Of a DNA stretch of 64,000 nt, positions 61,467-64,000 are shown piece by piece. The translations under genes and the position numbers were made by a program. Origin of the DNA: JANQPX01 sp965204405 (GTDB lineage: Bacteria > Pseudomonadota > Alphaproteobacteria > Geminicoccales > Geminicoccaceae); NCBI GenBank assembly GCA_965204405.1, contig CBDBEN010000003.1, positions 62,001 through 126,000 on the forward strand, in the 5' to 3' direction. Numbering within the stretch: the stretch's first letter is position 1; each line of letters starts with the position of its first letter. The notes below the pieces were generated by a model. That model was given only the letters and a program-made list of their open reading frames with translations. It did no database searches and was not told where the DNA came from.

Positions 61467-62702
61467 ATGTCTTGGAGCTTGCAAACGAGTGCCGTCGCTT
61501 TGGCCATTGCAGCTTTCGCCGTCCTGGCAAAGCCTGCTGACGCCAAGGTCGAGGGGGATACGATTACCCTCGGATCGGCCATCTCGCTGACCGGCAAATA
61601 TTCCACCAACGGGATCCATGCCCAAAACGGGTATGACCTTGCGATCAAGAAAATCAACGAGATGGGCGGCGTCACCGTCGACGGCAAGAGCTACCAGCTT
61701 GCGGTGACCTACTATGACGATGAATCGACCCCCGCCCGCGGCGCGCAGCTCGCCGAACGCCTGATCAGTCAGGACGGCGTCCAGTTCATGCTCGGGCCAT
61801 ACAGCTCCGGCCTGACCAAGGCGATTGCGCCGGTGACCGAGCAATATGGCGTGCCGATGGTCGAGGCGGAAGGGGCGTCCCGCTCGCTCTTCACCCAGGG
61901 CTACAAATATCTCTTCGCCGTGCTCTCCACCTCCGAGCAGTATCTTGCAAGTGCCATCGCTCTTGCGGCGGAGCAGGCCGAAGCTGACGGCAAGAAAGCG
62001 TCTGATCTGAAGGTCGCCATGGCGTTCGAGAACGATCCCTTCTCGCTGGACGTTCGCGCCGGCGTGGTTGCCGATGCGGAAAGCTTCGGCATGGAGGTTG
62101 TCATCGACGACAAGCTGCCGCGTGATCTCTCCGACATGTCGGCGACGCTGACCAAAGTCCGCGCCTTGAAGCCGGACCTCCTCGTCATCTCCGGCCATTC
62201 CAAGGGGGCGGCGACCGCCGCCCGGCAGATCGGCGAGATGAATATCGACGTGCCGATGGTCGCCATGACCCATTGCGAGGCTGCCAAAGTCACCGAGAAG
62301 TTCGGCGATTCCGTGAACGACTTCTTCTGCCCGACGCAGTGGGCTGAGACGTTGAGCTATAGCGGCAAGTATTTCGGCAGCGCCGCCGAATATGACGAGC
62401 TCTTCAAGACGACTTTCGAGGGCTATGATGCCGGCGTGCCCTATCAGGCGGCGCAGGCCTCTGCGGCTGTGATTGTATGGAAGGAAGCGTTCGAACAGGC
62501 CAACTCCTTCGACCAGGACGCTGTTCGCGACGCCATCGCCAATATCGAGCTCGAAACCTTCTATGGCGGCATCAAATTCGCACCGGAGGGCAACAATATC
62601 GCCAAGCCCATGGTGCTCCGCCAGATCCAGGACGGCGCCTATAACGTCGTGGCGCCCTCGAAATGGGCCGCGACCAAGGCCAACCTCTCGTTTGCCGATT
62701 GA
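61467..62702 (+). CDS. Branched-chain amino-acid-type ABC solute-binding protein
   Basis: Periplasmic binding protein of the LivK/Leu-Ile-Val family (family 4), about 411 residues, with signal peptide SAVALAIAAFAVLAKPADA. Mature start ITLGSAISLTGKYSTNGIHAQNGYDLAIKKINEMGGV is the family hallmark, followed by ESTPARGAQLAERLISQDGVQFMLGPYSSGLTKAIAPV. ATG 61467 is chosen because it places the signal peptide at the N-terminus; the frame is open to 61251 without any such feature. It is followed by LivH- and LivM-type permeases. The ligand could be an amino acid, amide or other small acid; the neighbouring GGT-family enzyme suggests nothing certain. Confidence 0.9.
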   Translation: MSWSLQTSAVALAIAAFAVLAKPADAKVEGDTITLGSAISLTGKYSTNGIHAQNGYDLAIKKINEMGGVTVDGKSYQLAVTYYDDESTPARGAQLAERLISQDGVQFMLGPYSSGLTKAIAPVTEQYGVPMVEAEGASRSLFTQGYKYLFAVLSTSEQYLASAIALAAEQAEADGKKASDLKVAMAFENDPFSLDVRAGVVADAESFGMEVVIDDKLPRDLSDMSATLTKVRALKPDLLVISGHSKGAATAARQIGEMNIDVPMVAMTHCEAAKVTEKFGDSVNDFFCPTQWAETLSYSGKYFGSAAEYDELFKTTFEGYDAGVPYQAAQASAAVIVWKEAFEQANSFDQDAVRDAIANIELETFYGGIKFAPEGNNIAKPMVLRQIQDGAYNVVAPSKWAATKANLSFAD

Positions 62703-62708
62703 TCTAGC

Positions 62709-62749
62709 ATGTCAAAAGGGCGGCACGGTTCCGCTGTGCCGCCGACATG
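62709..62749 (+). terminator. Stem-loop between liv binding-protein and permease genes
   Basis: GGCGGCAC (62719-62726) pairs exactly with GTGCCGCC (62736-62743), and CATGTC/GACATG outside it extends the stem across a small bulge. It lies seven bases after the binding-protein stop. Such stems commonly let the binding protein be expressed above the permeases by partial termination or 3'-end protection. No T-run. Confidence 0.6.
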
Positions 62750-62824
62750 ACGCTCCGCTAACCTTCCGTTAACCAAGACGCAGTAGGGTTCGGCAACCGG
62801 CAATTGGGAGGTGGTAACGCGCCC

Positions 62825-63727
62825 ATGCTCGATAATTTCTCTCTCCTCTACCTGGCGCCGACGCTGAACCTTCAGCTTCTGTTCGATGGTATCTTCATCG
62901 GTGCCATCTTTGCCCTTGCCGCCTATGGCCTTGCCCTGGTCTGGGGCGTGATGAACCTGAAGAACCTTGCTCAAGGCGACTTTGTGATCATGGGTGGCTA
63001 CATCGCCTGGTGGCTTGGCACAAAGGGCATCCACCCGCTATTCGGCCTGCCGGTGGCGGCCGTGGTCATGTTCGGCTTCGGCTGGCTGGTCTATCAGGTG
63101 GTGATCAGCAGAGTGGTCGATAAAGATCTGTTCACCTCGCTTTTGGCCACGTTCGGGCTGGCGATCGTGCTGCAGCAGGCCCTCAACCTGATGTTCGGCC
63201 CCGAAACCCAAACCGCAAACGCCGGCTTCGACACATTGTTCCTTTTCGATAATCAGGTCACAGTCACCCAAATTCGCATTATTTCGCTTATCCTCTGTCT
63301 TGGCCTCGCCATCGGCTTGGTCATGTTCATGAAGACCAGCCGTATCGGACAGGCAATCCGGGCAACGGCCCAGGATCCTCGCGCCGCCAAGGTCATGGGC
63401 ATTGACACCGACCGCGTCTACGCCTTCACCTTTTCCCTCAATGCTGCCATTTGCGGGGTCGCGGGCGCGCTGGTTTCGATGATCTGGGTCATCCAGCCCT
63501 TCTTCGGCATCACCCACTCGATCCGATCCTTCGTCATTGTCACGGCAGCCGGCCTCGGCAATCTGCCGGCCGTTATCCTCTCTGGCTTTGGCCTCGGCAT
63601 GGCCGAACAGTTCGGCGGCTTCATCCTTGGTGCCGAATTCCAGCAGGCGATCGTGGTAGGGCTCTTGATCGGTGTTCTGATCTGGCGCCAGATCCAGATG
63701 GGGCGAAGCCGCCAGGTGGTGCAGTAA
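62825..63727 (+). CDS. Branched-chain amino-acid-type ABC permease, LivH type
   Basis: Inner-membrane permease of 300 residues with about eight hydrophobic helices. LivH-type start LQLLFDGIFIGAIFALAAYGLALVWGVMNLKNLAQGDFVIMGGY includes the family motif near helix 2. The cytoplasmic loop RIGQAIRATAQDPRAAKVMGIDTDRVYAFTFSLNAAICGVAGAL carries the EAA-like ATPase contact (GID..RVY). ATG 62825 follows GGGAGGTGG. It overlaps the next permease gene by one base (TAATG). Confidence 0.93.
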   Translation: MLDNFSLLYLAPTLNLQLLFDGIFIGAIFALAAYGLALVWGVMNLKNLAQGDFVIMGGYIAWWLGTKGIHPLFGLPVAAVVMFGFGWLVYQVVISRVVDKDLFTSLLATFGLAIVLQQALNLMFGPETQTANAGFDTLFLFDNQVTVTQIRIISLILCLGLAIGLVMFMKTSRIGQAIRATAQDPRAAKVMGIDTDRVYAFTFSLNAAICGVAGALVSMIWVIQPFFGITHSIRSFVIVTAAGLGNLPAVILSGFGLGMAEQFGGFILGAEFQQAIVVGLLIGVLIWRQIQMGRSRQVVQ

Positions 63728-64000
63728 TGTCGAGAGCAGCAACCTATTCGGCAGCTGATATCAGCATCTTCGTCGCCATTGTGGTGATCGGGCTTCTTGT
63801 TCCCTTCATCGCACCTGCCTACACGTTCCAGACAGCTGTTCTCTTTCTCATGGTGGTCTTTGCACTCACCTGGGACCTCATGGGCGGCCAGATGGGCTAT
63901 AATTCGCTCGGCAATATCTTCTTTTTTGGTGCCGGCATGTATGTCTGCTCGATCGTCCAAATCGGGCTTTTCTTTGATGTTGCCGAATACACGGCGCATT
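63727..64000 (+). CDS. Branched-chain amino-acid-type ABC permease, LivM type, 3'-truncated by window edge
   Basis: About 91 residues of the N-terminus are visible: MSRAATYSAADISIFVAIVV, followed by hydrophobic helices and FALTWDLMGGQMGYNSLGNIFFFGAGMYV, which matches the LivM pattern (ALxxNLxxGxxGxxSLGxxxFxGxGAY). It starts in the one-base overlap with the LivH-type gene and continues past the window end. The two ATPases (LivG, LivF) would be expected downstream. Confidence 0.85.
   Translation, partial: MSRAATYSAADISIFVAIVVIGLLVPFIAPAYTFQTAVLFLMVVFALTWDLMGGQMGYNSLGNIFFFGAGMYVCSIVQIGLFFDVAEYTAH

Overview
This window looks like a chromosomal segment of a free-living alphaproteobacterium, probably Rhodospirillales-like. 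It is moderately GC-rich. Evidence: mdh-sucCDAB-lpd, rne-amidase-PBP1A and accA/xerD/aroK/aroB neighbourhoods in the arrangement usual for that class, a complete yejABEF importer, a malyl-CoA lyase of the Rhodobacter Mcl1 type, and a CycM-like membrane-anchored cytochrome c. No transposase, phage gene or CRISPR array is visible.

Layout. 1-2578: end of a 4-hydroxybenzoate/protocatechuate catabolic run (pobA, pcaC, pcaB). 2776-9648: RNase E divergent from a cell-wall pair (N-acetylmuramoyl-L-alanine amidase, penicillin-binding protein 1A). 9705-13359: PPK2 polyphosphate kinase, an MBL hydrolase with a CRP-consensus palindrome in front of it, and an orphan peptide-type solute-binding protein flanked by two copies of a 76-bp inverted repeat. 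14142-20079: a 3-hydroxyisobutyrate-dehydrogenase-family reductase, then a minus-strand run kdsB, pheA, an unusual FAH-hydrolase/ketopantoate-reductase fusion and a Tat-exported MBL protein. 20259-28440: a dihaem cytochrome c with a long repetitive linker, hisN-like phosphatase and yejABEF. 28462-34440: tRNA-Arg(CCG), a small secreted protein, a membrane-bound AraC regulator, a secreted alpha/beta hydrolase, an ABC ATPase, a Gfo/Idh/MocA oxidoreductase and a ribbon-helix-helix/PAS regulator. 34613-37408: a 931-residue protein with RTX-type calcium repeats, divergent from that regulator. 37560-46427: the TCA-cycle block mdh, sucC, sucD, sucA, sucB, lpd. 46867-51953: propionyl-CoA carboxylase pccB and pccA, separated by a TIR-domain gene. 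52166-59467: HD hydrolase, fatty-acid desaturase, accA (apparently with a CTG start), malyl-CoA lyase, xerD, a 46-residue membrane protein, aroK and aroB. 59586-64000: gamma-glutamyltransferase and the start of a branched-chain amino-acid type (liv) ABC importer, cut by the window end.

How genes work together. pob/pca degrade 4-hydroxybenzoate toward beta-ketoadipate. Malyl-CoA lyase plus PccAB are two parts of ethylmalonyl-CoA / propionyl-CoA assimilation, which delivers succinyl-CoA into the adjacent TCA block. kdsB, the amidase, PBP1A, the desaturase and accA serve envelope and lipid synthesis. pheA, aroK and aroB serve aromatic amino-acid synthesis.

The items most worth a second look are the TIR protein with a GAF-like C-terminal region inside the pcc locus, the FAH-KPR fusion, the cytochrome with a 44-residue (4 x 11) repeat linker, the RHH-PAS regulator facing the RTX protein, the non-canonical accA start, and several families of intergenic inverted repeats. 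Functional assignments rest on motifs read by eye; no database search was run.
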